This document shows positions 1 through 4,919 of a stretch of DNA of 6,001 nucleotides, one piece after another; within the stretch, counting starts at the first letter, position 1, and each line of letters starts with the position of its first letter. The notes beneath the pieces are model-generated. The model did not search any database and was not told where the DNA came from. It saw only the letters and a list, made by a program, of their open reading frames with translations. A program made the position numbers and the translations under genes. Source of the stretch: an uncultured Collinsella sp. (GTDB lineage Bacteria; Actinomycetota; Coriobacteriia; Coriobacteriales; Coriobacteriaceae); NCBI GenBank assembly GCA_902478825.1, contig CABSMK010000104.1, positions 1 through 6,001 on the forward strand, in the 5' to 3' direction.

Positions 1-27
1 GGGCTCGGAGATGTGTATAAGAGACAG
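1..27 (+). other. Nextera Read 2 transposase adapter (sequencing artefact)
   Basis: The first 27 bases match the 3' part of the Illumina Nextera Read 2 adapter, with the 19-base Tn5 mosaic end AGATGTGTATAAGAGACAG at 9-27. This is library adapter and not genomic DNA. Reading it as coding gives the peptide start MCIRDS, a familiar signature of adapter contamination in protein databases. Biological sequence starts at about base 28. Confidence 0.97.
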
Positions 28-58
28 TCTAATAAGAGTAACCAATTTGGGACGGGGC

Positions 59-95
59 AAACAAAAAGAGCCGCTACCTGGGTGGGTAGCGGCTC
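59..95 (-). terminator. Rho-independent terminator of the NifU-like/GGGtGRT operon
   Basis: There is a perfect 11-bp inverted repeat, GAGCCGCTACC (68-78) and GGTAGCGGCTC (85-95), with a 6-base loop. Read on the minus strand, the hairpin is followed directly by TTTTTGTTT (67 down to 59). It lies about 35 bases past the stop codon of the GGGtGRT gene, so it is the natural end of that transcript. The GC-rich stem and U-tract make it a strong intrinsic terminator on the minus strand only. Confidence 0.93.
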
Positions 96-130
96 CAAAG
101 CTCAACTATATGAGCATCGCGCGGGCGCGA

Positions 131-1135
131 TTAGGCCTTGAGGGCCTCCTCGACGGCGACAGCGCAGGCGACGGTGGCACCGACCATGGGGTTGTTGCCC
201 ATGCCGATGAGACCCATCATGTCAACGTGCGCAGGCACGGAGGAAGAACCGGCGAACTGGGCGTCGGAGTGCATACGGCCCATGGTGTCGGTCATGCCGT
301 AAGAGGCAGGGCCGGCGCCCATGTTGTCCGGGTGCAGGGTACGACCAGTGCCGCCACCAGAAGCGACGGAGAAGTACTTCTTGCCAGCCTCGAGGCGCTC
401 CTTCTTGTAGGTGCCAGCGACGGGGTGCTGGAAGCGCGTGGGGTTGGTGGAGTTACCGGTGATCGAGATGTCGACGTTCTCGTGCCACATGATGGCAACG
501 CCCTCGCGGACGTCGTCGGCGCCGTAGCAGTTGACGGCGGCGCGGGGACCATCGGAGTAGGGGATGGTCTCGACGACCTTGAGCTCGCCCGTGAAGTAGT
601 CGAACTGGGTCTTCACGTAGGTGAAGCCGTTGATGCGGGCGATGATCTGAGCAGCGTCCTTGCCCAGACCGTTGAGGATGACGCGCAGCGGCTTCTTGCG
701 AGCCTTGTTGGCGTTTAGAGCCAGGCCGATAGCACCCTCAGCGGCAGCGAAGGACTCGTGACCGGCCAGGAAGGCGAAGCACTCGGTGTCGTCGGAGAGC
801 AGCATAGCGCCCAGGTTGCCGTGGCCCAGACCGACCTTGCGGTCCTCGGCGACGGAGCCGGGAACGGTGAAGGCCTGGATGCCCTCGCCGATGATGGCGG
901 CAGCCTCAGAAGCGGACTTGGCGCCACGCTTGACAGCGAGAGCGCAACCGAGGGTGTAGGCCCACTCGGCGTTCTGGAAGGCGATGGACTGGGTGTTGTT
1001 GACGATCTCACGCGGGTTGAAGCCCTTGTCGGTGCAGATCTGCAGAGCTTCCTCGAGGGAGGCGATGCCGTTGTCGGCGAGGCACTTGTTGATCTTGTCA
1101 GCGCGGCGCTCGTAACCTTCGAACGTAACAGTCAT
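131..1135 (-). CDS. GGGtGRT family protein (function unknown)
   Basis: This 334-residue protein belongs to the family named for its GGGtGRT motif, seen here as SGGGTGRT at residues 259-266 within VASGGGTGRTLHPDNMGAG. Other striking, probably conserved blocks are glycine- and Met-rich: GLGHGNLGAML (102-112), SITGNSTNPTRFQHP (224-238), and a C-terminal stretch around MMGLIGMGNNPMVGATVACA (306-325). No signal peptide or convincing membrane helix is visible, so it is probably cytosolic. Six cysteines (18, 34, 64, 119, 203, 324) are scattered with no CxxC motif. The start has a good Shine-Dalgarno site (AGGGAGGG, about 9 bases upstream). It follows the NifU-like gene by 18 bases in the same direction and precedes a terminator, so the two are almost certainly co-transcribed. 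From what I know of the family, it is found mainly in anaerobes, often beside a NifU-like gene, and lacks an assigned activity. A role in Fe-S or metal-cofactor metabolism is inferred only from the neighbour. Confidence 0.9.
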   Translation of the reverse strand: MTVTFEGYERRADKINKCLADNGIASLEEALQICTDKGFNPREIVNNTQSIAFQNAEWAYTLGCALAVKRGAKSASEAAAIIGEGIQAFTVPGSVAEDRKVGLGHGNLGAMLLSDDTECFAFLAGHESFAAAEGAIGLALNANKARKKPLRVILNGLGKDAAQIIARINGFTYVKTQFDYFTGELKVVETIPYSDGPRAAVNCYGADDVREGVAIMWHENVDISITGNSTNPTRFQHPVAGTYKKERLEAGKKYFSVASGGGTGRTLHPDNMGAGPASYGMTDTMGRMHSDAQFAGSSSVPAHVDMMGLIGMGNNPMVGATVACAVAVEEALKA

Positions 1136-1153
1136 AATTATTTCCCTCCCTTT

Positions 1154-1888
1154 CTACTCGTGAACCGGGAACACGCTGGCGACGGAGTGAGTCTCCTCGT
1201 CGGTGCGCGGGTCGATGTACTTGGCAGCGTTCTCCCACTGACCATAGTGGCCCATAGCGCCAGCGATGGCCTCCTCGGGGGTCTTGCCGGCCTTGACGGC
1301 GTCGGTGAACTTGCCGAGGTTCAGGAACTCGAATGCGATGATCTCGTTCTTGTCGTTGAGAGCCATGCGGGTGACGTAGCCCTGAGCGAGCTCGAGGTAA
1401 CGAGCGCCCTTGGCCTTGGTGCCGAACATGGTGCCGACCTGAGAGCGAAGGCCCTTGCCGAGGTCGTCGAGGGAGGCGCCCACGGGCAGGCCGCCCTCGG
1501 AGAACGCGGTCTGGCTGCGGCCGTAAACGATCTGCAGGAAGATCTCGCGCATAGCAACGTTGATGGCGTCGCAGACGAGGTCGGTGTTGAGGGCCTCGAG
1601 GATGGTCTTACCGGGAAGGATCTCGGAAGCCATGGCGGCAGAGTGGGTCATACCCGAGCAGCCGATGGTCTCAACGAGGGCCTCCTCGATGATGCCGTCC
1701 TTGACGTTCAGCGTGAGCTTGCAGGCGCCCTGCTGAGGTGCGCACCAACCCACACCGTGCGTAAGACCGGAGATGTCGGAAATCTCCTTAGCCTGGACCC
1801 ACTTGCCCTCCTCGGGGATGGGTGCGGGGCCGTGGTATGCACCCTTGGCAACGGGGCACATGTTCTCCACTTCCTGTGAGTACTGCAT
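1154..1888 (-). CDS. NifU-like iron-sulfur cluster assembly scaffold protein
   Basis: This 244-residue protein resembles the NifU N-terminal/IscU scaffold fold, on which Fe-S clusters are assembled before transfer to apoproteins. The core is at residues 54-95: GACKLTLNVKDGIIEEALVE is followed by GCSGMTHSAAMASEIL (76-91), matching the strand pair and GCG-(A/S)IASSS-type helix of IscU/NifU. Cysteines are C11, C49, C56, C77 and C106. C77 is the family ligand; the usual late cysteine (IscU HCS-LA) appears to be replaced by RYLELAQ (163-169). The protein is about 100 residues longer than IscU, with an insert around YGRSQTAFSEGGLPVG (122-137) and an added C-terminal tail. The frame stays open upstream to about 2053, but the ATG at 1888 has a strong AGAGGAG Shine-Dalgarno site 4 bases before it and begins the recognisable protein. 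The GGGtGRT gene follows 18 bases downstream, forming a two-gene operon. Scaffold activity is inferred from homology; with altered ligands it may be a specialised carrier or partner subunit. Confidence 0.85.
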   Translation of the reverse strand: MQYSQEVENMCPVAKGAYHGPAPIPEEGKWVQAKEISDISGLTHGVGWCAPQQGACKLTLNVKDGIIEEALVETIGCSGMTHSAAMASEILPGKTILEALNTDLVCDAINVAMREIFLQIVYGRSQTAFSEGGLPVGASLDDLGKGLRSQVGTMFGTKAKGARYLELAQGYVTRMALNDKNEIIAFEFLNLGKFTDAVKAGKTPEEAIAGAMGHYGQWENAAKYIDPRTDEETHSVASVFPVHE

Positions 1889-1892
1889 GCCT

Positions 1893-1898
1893 CTCCTC
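1893..1898 (-). promoter_or_regulatory. Ribosome binding site of the NifU-like gene
   Basis: On the minus strand the bases before the ATG read AGAGGAGAGGC. The GAGGAG core ends 4 bases before the start codon at 1888. This settles the start: in-frame upstream candidates up to 2053 lack such a site and would add residues unlike any NifU-type protein. Confidence 0.8.
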
Positions 1899-1980
1899 TC
1901 TATCGTGTTGGCGTCCCGTCTGGGGGCCGTGGCTGGCGATTGCCGGGCGACCCTTCGAAAGGGACATGACATGCAGCCCC

Positions 1981-1988
1981 TATAATAC
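1981..1988 (-). promoter_or_regulatory. Candidate -10 element of the NifU-like/GGGtGRT operon
   Basis: The minus strand reads GGTATTATAGGGG here; TATTAT matches the TATAAT consensus at five of six positions. Transcription from it would give a leader of roughly 85 bases before the ATG at 1888. No good -35 hexamer lies at 16-18 bases upstream (the 17-base position is CGAATA), so the promoter would need an activator or an alternative sigma factor. The call is tentative. Confidence 0.3.
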
Positions 1989-2047
1989 CGCGAAATGCAC
2001 GGAATATTCGGCGAACGGCTCAGTTTTCGTAGCGAGATGCGCGGAAC

Positions 2048-2059
2048 TTTCAATTGAAA
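2048..2059. promoter_or_regulatory. Perfect 12-bp palindrome TTTCAATTGAAA, possible operator
   Basis: TTTCAATTGAAA is a perfect dyad and sits in the AT-rich centre of the divergent region. On the plus strand its left half (TTTCAA) lies 17 bases upstream of TATATT (2071-2076), a weak promoter arrangement pointing toward the RAYT-like gene. A dimeric regulator bound here could control either or both directions. A chance 12-bp palindrome in AT-rich DNA cannot be excluded. Confidence 0.3.
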
Positions 2060-2140
2060 CGGTTTAACTCTATATTCTGTGGTCGTGCACTTCCGTAGAG
2101 GGGGGCCGTCTTGGGCAAGCTTTTGGTCAGCTTTTGTAAG

Positions 2141-2167
2141 CGTTGCAGGGGTTGACCTGTTGCAACG
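2141..2167 (+). repeat. Inverted repeat CGTTGCA/TGCAACG upstream of the RAYT-like gene
   Basis: The 7-bp perfect arms at 2141-2147 and 2161-2167 enclose 13 bases. An alternative fold pairs CAGG (2146-2149) with CCTG (2156-2159) over a 6-base loop and extends to CGTTG/CAACG with a 3-base bulge. Bulged hairpins of this general kind are what Y1 transposases and RAYTs recognise as single-stranded DNA, but a single short hairpin is weak evidence and no second copy is evident in the window. Confidence 0.35.
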
Positions 2168-2281
2168 GTGCCGTTCGCCGCCTGTTTACTGCCTTTGGCC
2201 GCGCGAGCGAATTGTTTTGCGTGAATGTTTTGATGGCACGCTTCAATCGTGCTGTATTGGATGGCAAGCAGATCCCGGCGA

Positions 2282-2287
2282 AGGGAG
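2282..2287 (+). promoter_or_regulatory. Ribosome binding site of the RAYT-like gene
   Basis: AGGGAG lies 4 bases before the ATG at 2292. This supports that start over the in-frame GTG at 2079. The intervening 71 codons translate to a Cys- and Trp-rich stretch with no resemblance to the family, whereas the sequence from 2292 (MQRVWRTVTGFYHV) begins exactly like RAYT proteins. Confidence 0.65.
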
Positions 2288-2291
2288 CGCC

Positions 2292-3101
2292 ATGCAGCGC
2301 GTTTGGAGAACGGTTACCGGCTTTTACCATGTCTGTGCCCGCGGTACGGGCAAGCAGCTCATCTTTGAGGGCGATGAAGACCGGTGGGAGTTCTTGGAGC
2401 TGATGCGTGAGTGCTGCCGCAAGGCGGGCGTGACGGTTATCGCCTGGTGCCTTATGGGCAATCACGTGCGTCTGGTGCTTGCAGATTACGAGGACGCGAT
2501 GAGCGCGGCGATGCACCGGCTGCTTTTGACGTACGCGCGGCGGTTCAATAAACGCACGGGGCGCACAGGGCATCTGTTCCAGAACCGTTTTGACCGGCGC
2601 TCGCTCGATACCGACTGGCAGGTGATGGAGGCTATTCGCTCCGTTCACGCCGATCCGCAGGAGGCGGGCATCAGTCTCATTGAGCGTTATCCCTGGAGCA
2701 GCTTTCCGGAGCATTTGTGCGCTTACGACGGTGACGCGGCCGATGTCGCGAGGGGATTTTCTGATCCTTCTTGCGTGCTTGAGCTTTTTGGTTCTGCCGA
2801 GGGCTTTATTGCCTATTCGCTTTCGACGCCCGACGGCGGCGAACCGGCGCTGCGCGATATGAAAGAGACAGAGTGGGAACGCCACGCCTTTGCCGACAAG
2901 TTGGCGAAGAGCCTCGGGGCTCCGCTCCATGGGGTTAAAGACGCACCGCCTGCGCAGCGCGATACCGTTATTTTTGGATTGCACGATGCCGGTTTTACGG
3001 TGCGCCAGATTGAGCGGTATACCGGGATTGGCAAAAGTACCGTCTCTCGTATCGTGCGCGCTTATGCGCGGGTGAAGGCACAGACTGAGCTCTCGGAATA
3101 G
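2292..3101 (+). CDS. RAYT-like Y1/HUH transposase-fold protein with C-terminal HTH, catalytic residues replaced
   Basis: This 269-residue protein has the IS200/REP-associated tyrosine transposase (Y1_Tnp) layout. FYHVCARGTGKQLIF (11-25) is the first strand, AWCLMGNHVRLVL (51-63) is the HUH strand, TGHLFQNRF (92-100) is the typical basic segment, and RSVHADPQEAGI (116-127) followed by YPWSSF (133-138) is the tyrosine helix region. C-terminally, FTVRQIERYTGIGKSTVSRI (235-254) is a clear helix-turn-helix, as in the DnaA-C-like tails of many RAYTs. Enzymes of this family nick single-stranded hairpin DNA using two His and one Tyr. Here the usual H-V-H is H58-V59-R60, and the Tyr of the R-Y-I-H-x-N-P motif is S117, so strand cleavage should be lost. 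The frame is otherwise intact. Codons are noticeably richer in T-ending forms than those of the flanking Fe-S genes, suggesting low expression or later acquisition. It is divergent from the NifU-like operon and convergent with suf. It may be a domesticated DNA-binding protein or a decaying transposase. Confidence 0.83.
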   Translation: MQRVWRTVTGFYHVCARGTGKQLIFEGDEDRWEFLELMRECCRKAGVTVIAWCLMGNHVRLVLADYEDAMSAAMHRLLLTYARRFNKRTGRTGHLFQNRFDRRSLDTDWQVMEAIRSVHADPQEAGISLIERYPWSSFPEHLCAYDGDAADVARGFSDPSCVLELFGSAEGFIAYSLSTPDGGEPALRDMKETEWERHAFADKLAKSLGAPLHGVKDAPPAQRDTVIFGLHDAGFTVRQIERYTGIGKSTVSRIVRAYARVKAQTELSE

Positions 3102-3138
3102 AAAATGGCCGAACCACTCTTGTCAAGCGATTCGGCCA
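3102..3138 (-). terminator. Terminator of the suf operon between convergent genes
   Basis: The arms TGGCCGAA (3106-3113) and TTCGGCCA (3131-3138) form a perfect 8-bp stem with a 17-base loop. On the minus strand it is followed by TTTTC, and it begins 28 bases after the sufU stop codon, fitting the end of the sufD-S-U transcript. On the plus strand the hairpin follows the RAYT-like stop codon by only 4 bases but has no U-tract after it, so it would terminate that gene weakly at best. The long loop lowers confidence somewhat. Confidence 0.65.
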
Positions 3139-3142
3139 ACAA

Positions 3143-3156
3143 AAATCTTAAGATTT
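3143..3156. repeat. Perfect 14-bp palindrome AAATCTTAAGATTT
   Basis: AAATCTT is followed immediately by its reverse complement AAGATTT, with no spacer. It lies between the sufU stop codon and the terminator hairpin. On the minus strand it runs into TTTTTG, so it could act as a weak AT-rich terminator stem or a protein-binding dyad. No function is assigned. Confidence 0.4.
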
Positions 3157-3166
3157 GGGACAAGTA

Positions 3167-3601
3167 CTACTGATTATTTCGCCCCTCGAGCATGCCGTCG
3201 AGGGTGCGCCAGGCGAGCTCGGCGCATTTGACGCGGGCGGGCATGTGCGAGATGTCCTGGAGCTGGGCGGCTTCGTCCAGGTCTTCCAGGTCCTCCTCGG
3301 AGAGCTTCTCGCCGCGGATCATGGCGAGGAAGAGCTCTGCCAGGCGGCGAGCTTCCTCGACGGTCTCGCCGGTGATGAGATCGGCCATGATGTCGGCACT
3401 GGCCTGGCTGATGGCGCAGCCGTGGCCGGTAAAGGAGGCCTCCTCGATCACGTTGTTCTCGACACGCAGCTGCAGAGTGAGCTCGTCTCCGCAGCTGGGG
3501 TTGATGCCGTCGTGCTCGTGCGTGGGAGCATCCATCTCGTACTTGTAGTCGGGGTGCGAGTTGTGCTCCATAAATGTGGTGGAGGTGTACAGATTACCCA
3601 T
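3167..3601 (-). CDS. sufU: SufU, zinc-dependent sulfurtransferase of the SUF system
   Basis: This 144-residue protein has a typical SufU length. SufU accepts persulfide sulfur from SufS and passes it to the SufBCD scaffold; it has the NifU/IscU fold but binds zinc and acts as the sulfur acceptor in Gram-positive type SUF systems. The zinc ligands are all present: C37 and D39 in NPSCGD, C62 in GHGCAIS, and C126 in ARVKCAELAW. The insert between the second and third ligand cysteines, including LSEEDLEDLDEAAQL (100-114), is the usual SufU feature that separates it from IscU. The ATG at 3601 overlaps the sufS stop codon by 8 bases and has GGAG 8 bases upstream. The N-terminus (LYTSTTFMEHNSHPDY) aligns with the LYRQVIMDHYKNP start of known SufU proteins, so the longer upstream frame is not used. 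It is the last gene of the sufD-S-U operon, coupled to sufS translation, and a terminator follows. Confidence 0.94.
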   Translation of the reverse strand: MGNLYTSTTFMEHNSHPDYKYEMDAPTHEHDGINPSCGDELTLQLRVENNVIEEASFTGHGCAISQASADIMADLITGETVEEARRLAELFLAMIRGEKLSEEDLEDLDEAAQLQDISHMPARVKCAELAWRTLDGMLEGRNNQ

Positions 3602-4919
3602 TGAACGTGCTCCAAACGTGATGCAGGCCGGCGATGAACTTGTCAATGTCGGCCTTGTCGTTGTAGAAGGCCACGCTGGCGCGGCAGCAGGCAAGGTTCT
3701 CGACGCCCAGCCAGGTGAGCAGCGGCTGTGCACAGTGGTGACCGGCGCGGATGCAGACGCCGTCCATGTCCATGATGCTCGCGACGTCGTGCGGGTGGAT
3801 GCCGCGGACGTTAAAGCTCACAACGCCGTGGTGGTTGTCCCAATAGATGGAGCCGATGATCTGGACAAAGTCGAGCTGCATGAGCTCGCCCATCAGGTAG
3901 TGGACGAGTGCCTGCTCGCGGGCCTGGATGTTCTCGTAACCCACCGTGTTGACCAGGTAATCAAGGGCGGCGCCCGTGGCGAAGATGCCGGCGGCGTCCT
4001 GCGTGCCGGCCTCGAATTTCTCGGGAACGGGCGCCCAGACGGCGTCCTGCTCGGTGACCGAATCGATCATCTCGCCGCCGGTGAGCATGGGCGGCATGGC
4101 GTTGAGCAGGTCCATCTTGCCCCACAGCACGCCGATGCCCATGGGGCCCATGGCCTTGTGCGCGCTAAAGGCAAAGAAGTCGGCTCCCAGGTCGGCCACA
4201 TCGACCGGCATGTGCGGCAGCGACTGCGCGCCGTCGACGACCAGATAGCCGCCGTACTTGTGGACGAGCTTGCCGAGGTTCTTGACCGGGTTCTCGACGC
4301 CCAGCACGTTAGAAACCTGACCCACGGCCAAGATTTTGGTCTTGGGGCCCACCTTGGACAGAACCTCCTCGGTGGTGAGTTGACCGGTCTTGGTGGGGTA
4401 GAGGTAGACGAGCTTGGCGCCGGTCTCGCGGCAGACCTGCTGCCACGGAATCAGGTTGGAGTGGTGCTCCATGATGGTGATGACGACCTCGTCGCCCGGT
4501 TTGAGCACTGTGGGCGCAAAGCTCTTGGCGACCAGGTTGAGCGACTCGCTCGTGTTGCGGGTGAAGACGACCTCGTTGGCCTGTGAGGCGCCGATGAGGT
4601 CGGCGATCTGCTGGCGGACCTTCGCGATGGCGTCGGTTGCCTCGACGGACAGCGAGTACAGGCCGCGCAGGGGGTTGGCGTTCATGCGCTGGTAGAAGTC
4701 GCGTTCGGCGTCAAGCACGCAGGCGGGGCGCTGCGCGGTGGCGGCGCTATCGAGGAAGGCGATCTCGGGGTGCTGCTGGAAAAGCGGGAATTGTGCCTTG
4801 TAGGGATTGGTCTCGATGTCGACGGTAGGCCAGCCGCGCGAGGCCTCGTCGCTGGCGTCGAGCTCCATAGGCTCCGGTGCGGTACAGGTGTCGCATTTAA
4901 CGTGCTCGGTGTCGATCAT
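3594..4919 (-). CDS. sufS: SufS cysteine desulfurase with a cysteine-containing N-terminal extension
   Basis: This 441-residue PLP enzyme converts L-cysteine to alanine, forming an active-site persulfide that SufU collects. Family signatures are: IAFLDSAATAQRP (53-65); NTSESLNLVA (122-131); EHHSN (151-155), in the PLP-stacking region; VVDGAQSLPH (227-236), with the cofactor-binding Asp; FSAHKAMGPMGIGVLWG (251-267), with PLP lysine K255; and RAGHHCAQPL (391-400), with catalytic cysteine C396. This is the group II (SufS/CsdA) pattern. Known SufS proteins start near the equivalent of residue 38 (NPYKAQFPLFQQ), so this one carries about 35 extra N-terminal residues, including KCDTC (8-12). The start is secure: GAGGAG lies 5 bases before the ATG, which overlaps the sufD stop codon as ATGA. 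The 3' end overlaps sufU. These overlaps imply translational coupling along the operon. Confidence 0.96.
   Translation of the reverse strand: MIDTEHVKCDTCTAPEPMELDASDEASRGWPTVDIETNPYKAQFPLFQQHPEIAFLDSAATAQRPACVLDAERDFYQRMNANPLRGLYSLSVEATDAIAKVRQQIADLIGASQANEVVFTRNTSESLNLVAKSFAPTVLKPGDEVVITIMEHHSNLIPWQQVCRETGAKLVYLYPTKTGQLTTEEVLSKVGPKTKILAVGQVSNVLGVENPVKNLGKLVHKYGGYLVVDGAQSLPHMPVDVADLGADFFAFSAHKAMGPMGIGVLWGKMDLLNAMPPMLTGGEMIDSVTEQDAVWAPVPEKFEAGTQDAAGIFATGAALDYLVNTVGYENIQAREQALVHYLMGELMQLDFVQIIGSIYWDNHHGVVSFNVRGIHPHDVASIMDMDGVCIRAGHHCAQPLLTWLGVENLACCRASVAFYNDKADIDKFIAGLHHVWSTFNG

Larger units (their letters stand above)
1889..2291. other. Divergent intergenic region with palindromes
   Basis: These 403 bases separate the minus-strand NifU-like operon from the plus-strand RAYT-like gene. 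I see no credible gene. The region must hold the promoters of both transcripts. Notable elements are: a CCCTT-cga-AAGGG inverted repeat (1951-1963) that would lie in the 5' leader of the NifU-like mRNA; an AT-rich stretch around 1981-2010 containing a -10-like hexamer and the palindrome GAATATTC; a perfect 12-bp palindrome TTTCAATTGAAA (2048-2059); a tandem AGCTTTTG repeat (2118-2125 and 2129-2136); and a CGTTGCA/TGCAACG inverted repeat (2141-2167). Base composition is more AT-rich at 1980-2080 than in the flanking genes, as expected for a promoter zone. Confidence 0.6.

Noticed and set aside
11..718. A plus-strand open frame of 235 codons beginning MCIRDS
   Set aside because: Its start is inside the Nextera adapter, it crosses the terminator, and the rest is antisense to the GGGtGRT gene, where GC-rich codons leave long open frames.
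758..1879. A plus-strand open frame of 373 codons
   Set aside because: It lies antisense across both genes of the NifU-like/GGGtGRT operon, is Val/Gly/Leu/Ala/Asp-rich with no recognisable motif, and has no convincing ribosome binding site.
1889..2053. N-terminal extension of the NifU-like protein to an upstream start near 2053
   Set aside because: The translated extension is Arg/Ser-rich and unlike the family, it would run over the promoter-like region, and the ATG at 1888 has a much better ribosome binding site.
2079..2291. GTG start at 2079 for the RAYT-like gene, adding 71 residues
   Set aside because: The extra residues resemble no RAYT domain; the ATG at 2292 has AGGGAG 4 bases upstream and begins with the family's usual N-terminus.
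2127..2984. A minus-strand open frame of 285 codons antisense to the RAYT-like gene
   Set aside because: The plus strand encodes a clear Y1_Tnp fold with an HTH, while the antisense product has no family features.
2292..3101. A complete insertion sequence around the transposase-like gene
   Set aside because: I found no matching left and right ends or target duplication; the hairpins upstream (2141-2167) and downstream (3106-3138) differ in sequence, fitting a single-copy RAYT better than an IS200-type element.
3602..3733. A longer SufU with 44 more N-terminal residues
   Set aside because: The added stretch is the out-of-frame shadow of the sufS 3' end; the SufU alignment begins at the ATG at 3601.
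3561..4586. A plus-strand open frame of 341 codons antisense to sufS
   Set aside because: The minus strand carries an unmistakable SufS with PLP lysine and catalytic cysteine; the antisense frame is a by-product of high third-position GC.
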